A stretch of 64,000 nt of DNA, taken from contig JABVXV010000031.1 in assembly GCA_013365325.1 (NCBI GenBank), forward strand, positions 62,001 through 126,000, given 5' to 3'. The position numbers were made by a program, and so were the translations under genes. Below the pieces are notes generated by a model that saw only the letters and a program-made list of their open reading frames with translations, did no database searches and was not told the origin of the DNA. Of this stretch, positions 60,901 through 64,000 are shown piece by piece (position 1 is the first letter of the stretch; the number at the start of each line of letters is the position of its first letter). Source of the DNA: Dipetalonema caudispina. Its lineage: Eukaryota > Nematoda > Chromadorea > Rhabditida > Onchocercidae.

Positions 60901-63900
60901 AACAGCATACATCATAATAGCTGTTAAAGAAGGTTGCATGGATACCCTTTACATCATTGATTAGCAATATCACAGTTGCAAAGGTTTCTTAAGAACTGCA
61001 AGCACTAAAGAAGTTTGCAGAGTTTCCTGGAAGATCTCACGATACTCAACAGTAACAGTTCTGGGGAAGTTGGAATGACTGAAGCAATTGCTTATTAGCT
61101 TTCTGCATGAGTACTCATCGCAGTGCTGATGTTTATCATTCATATCTTTTATTTTCTGATTTCTCTCACATGGTTTTCACAAATCTTTTTTCAATTTAGT
61201 GTAGTAGGATTTGAATTAAAGATTAAAAAAGGACTTAGCAAAAGCTGATCGAAAATCCTAGGCTTTCATTCAGCTTTATTTGAATTGTCATGAAGAGGAA
61301 GCATACAGTATTATTGCTTAAAATCGATTTACTTTTCCTTATTCTCTATGCAAGCATGTAAGTGCATCCATTGTGTCACTAGCTTAGAATTCCTAGAACT
61401 GGGCCATGGAAAGAGCGAACGCGAATTGCTGTGCAATGAGCCAAGAAAGTGCTAAACGTTTATTTGAGACTGATTAGACACTGTCACATACAGCAAAATT
61501 GGAAAGTAGAAAACATGAATTGAATAAATTAATGTAGAAACTGCCCGATTTATTTGTCCAAATATTGAGCTTTTAGCTCTCCCAGATTGTATAGTACAGT
61601 AAATTTGGGGATTTCACAGCAAAACACTGATTGTTCGAGGTTCTGAGTTTAATTAATAATTATATTTAACTGTAAAATGTGAGATTTACAAAACAATATA
61701 ACGATAATAAGGTTCGAAACTATCTTCTCGCTTTCGGTCAATATGGTTCAGAACAACAACTATCGATATGTAAATAATAGACACTTCTGAAGTGTTGCAT
61801 TTATCCCTTTAGTGATAACACTCTGATACCTAAGGTATTACTTGTAGTACTCATCAAAACATGAAGTATCATACACTGTAGAACATTTACTCTTTCCAGC
61901 TTAATATTATGCATTCTAACTTCTGAAAACACGAAATGGAATTTGATGAGATTGACAAACACGTAGAATATCTTCATCTGATGCAGATGATAATGTACTT
62001 CATAAATATCCTTCACAGCACTAATGACATACAGTCTGCTGTGCTGAAGGATATCAATGCTTTCGAAATGCAGCGAATGATTATTGATAATATTCGATTC
62101 GTATAACAATGATAGGAAACATTGTTTCATTTTTTATTTTACCACCTTTTCTTGAAAGATATCTATCAAGATTACCTGCATGCATCCTCTGATTTGTAAT
62201 ATTACTCACTTTCAAAAGCTAACTGTGCCGTTTGAGTATGCACTGAGAGCAAAGTACAAATTGTTGGCTCGTTTTGAGAAATAATCTATGCTGTTATTCA
62301 ATTCCTTAAAGTGTTTATTCCGGAATCATTGCTCTTTCAAAAAACTTCCTGTACATATATTTTTGATCATTTCTAACATAAATGTATTAAATTACGAGCA
62401 CATTTTATTATACATCGAATTATTCCGCTATTGGATAGGATTGGTGCTTCTTAAAGAAGTTTAAAAGTGAGATCCATCAACATTTCGTCTTTCTAACCTA
62501 TCATTGTTAATGTAAACTACTGGTTGCAAAAAAAAAAAAGGCTGATACCATACAAAGGACTTTATCTGGAACGGATGGCAACCTGATGTTATTAGTATAT
62601 GCAAGTTAAATCGGTAAAGTTTATAAATTGCAAACACTGATCATCCTTAGAACTCAAAGTTTTAGAAATAAAACAAAATATAAAGAAAATTAAACAAATT
62701 TTTGACAAAGATCAAACCTAAATGCTCAGAAAGAATAAATCAATCCCTTTTTTTTGTAGAAAAACCCAACATATAATTTTCTCACTTGTCGGAAAATCGC
62801 TTTACCGGTATAGTGTAATCACAGTGAAAACAAATGCATAAATTTTTGTTTTCCTGTCACTGCCCATATCTACTACATCTCAAATCGAATAACTTTAGTT
62901 GCTTAACTTCCATTGCATTTGCAATCACCGACGATTTAACTATTAAATACTAAAAAAGGACTAAAATGCTATTGCAAAAATAAGAGATTTCTATTGCAAG
63001 GTTTCATTTGAAATTTACAATCTTTATGACTAAAAACCTCCGATTACTTCTGAGATTAAAGTTTGTGAGTAATCACTTGTGGGTATCGGAGTGATTTGCA
63101 GCATGGCAAAACAACGATTGGAATTGCTTTGTCCTAATTTAATCTTATTGAAATAAATAGATGATAGGCCCAATGAACAGGAAAAATTATGAGAACTAGG
63201 ATAATGAATATCTAAAGTTTGCATGTTAATGATTCTTGTTTTTTTGAAGTCAACTTATCAATTTAAATTAAATCACTTCAAACTTATGATCACCAACAAA
63301 ACTTAATATTCTTCACCTATTGAACGCATCTGAAATAAATCAAATCACCAAAAGATAAGATTCTAGGATATCCTGATATGTGTCCAAACGAACTGGACGT
63401 AAATTTACGAGTGTTTAGACTAATTGAAATGAGCAAAATAGCTATCATTAGCACCATTATACTGTTATTGTCAGCGATGTGAAGTCTCTAAATATGCCTT
63501 TAAATTCGGAGCTACTTCCTAATTAGCTTTATTTGGACTTGGTAATTTGGTCTTCATCTTAGAAATCTTGCAAACAAGTAGTATACGACCAATATATATT
63601 GATTCGGAATTTAACCGTACTACACTTACAGCACTTATTTTGCAGATAATTCAGCCGAGCTTTTCTCTGCATATAAATGCCATTCAATTACATAGTTCAT
63701 AAAACGATAAGATAATCAGTTGGCTTATAATCGGATTTTTTTAAGCAGTACTTTTTATCAGGAATATTTAATTAAATCCTGATTAAATATTAGCAGGTTC
63801 AGAACGGAAATTACTTCTCTAGGGACGGAACTAATCAGAAAACAGGCAGGAATACCTTTAAAGCATCTATGAAAAGGTAATCATTAACACAATGAAAAAT

Positions 63901-64000
63901 AAATCTTAGTAGGGAAAAGAGTTGCTGTAGTTAGAGTACATCAGCATTTTCCTTGTTGTTTTTCACTTTCCGGAATAGCTTACTATCCCTGTGTTCCGTT
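54914..64000. other. AT-rich region upstream of globin, no supported gene
   Basis: About 9 kb with only short open frames on both strands (for example 55829-56110 plus, 61801-62130 minus). These have no recognisable domain and no splice-consistent partners. It may hold the globin promoter and 5' UTR exons. One clear hairpin lies at 60011-60056, and a small 10-bp inverted repeat with a 9-nt loop lies near 63763-63791. Confidence 0.55.
60011..60056. repeat. Hairpin: 12-bp perfect stem, 4-nt loop, extended base
   Basis: TATATATTGCAA (60020-60031) and TTGCAATATATA (60036-60047) pair perfectly around CGTT. Below a symmetric 4x4 internal loop, TGTAA (60011-60015) pairs with TTACA (60052-60056). 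It is too short for a normal microRNA precursor. It could be a structured element, a remnant of a miniature inverted-repeat element, or chance in AT-rich DNA. Confidence 0.6.

Noticed and set aside
61801..62130. 109-codon minus-strand open frame
   Set aside because: No domain, no good start context, and composition like the surrounding AT-rich DNA.

Overview
The window looks like nuclear DNA of a parasitic nematode, most likely a filarial worm (Onchocercidae-like). The DNA is AT-rich, genes are broken into many short exons with nematode-type acceptors (TTTCAG, TTTTAG, TTTGTAG), several start codons lie just downstream of a strong acceptor as expected for spliced-leader trans-splicing, and the recognisable proteins fit an animal with a cuticle (a ZP-domain cuticlin, Staufen, hnRNP K and a nematode-style globin). 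The species cannot be fixed from sequence alone. All gene models below were built by hand from reading frames, splice sites and codon phase. Every internal exon length given is phase-consistent.

Layout. 52-2764 (minus) is a multi-pass membrane protein of eight clear exons whose 5' end is not found (a 23-nt candidate exon lies at 4877-4899). 2.8-10.2 kb is AT-rich with no gene I can support. 10174-11392 (plus) is a small four-exon gene for an unrecognised lysine/glutamine-rich protein. 14615-21355 (minus) is a complete 20-exon Staufen gene with five double-stranded-RNA-binding domains. 23062-26698 (minus) is an eight-exon hnRNP K homologue with three KH domains, with a probable additional in-frame 5' exon at 29822-29889. 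27-40 kb is an AT-rich gene desert or long intron. 40481-44871 (plus) is a 12-exon membrane-anchored cuticlin-like ZP protein. 47099-54913 (minus) is a nine-exon globin with long N- and C-terminal extensions and a 4.8-kb intron. 55-64 kb has no supportable gene.

Functional picture. Two RNA-binding regulators (Staufen and hnRNP K) sit next to each other on the minus strand, 1.7 kb apart. The ZP protein and the globin are convergent neighbours. There is no prokaryotic-style operon, CRISPR array, rRNA or tRNA that I can see, and no intact transposon. The most interesting items are the globin with its extensions and apparent Tyr-B10/His-E7 pocket, the unrecognised small gene with an ambiguous first intron, the possible long hnRNP K isoform and its paired donors, and a few small duplications and hairpins.
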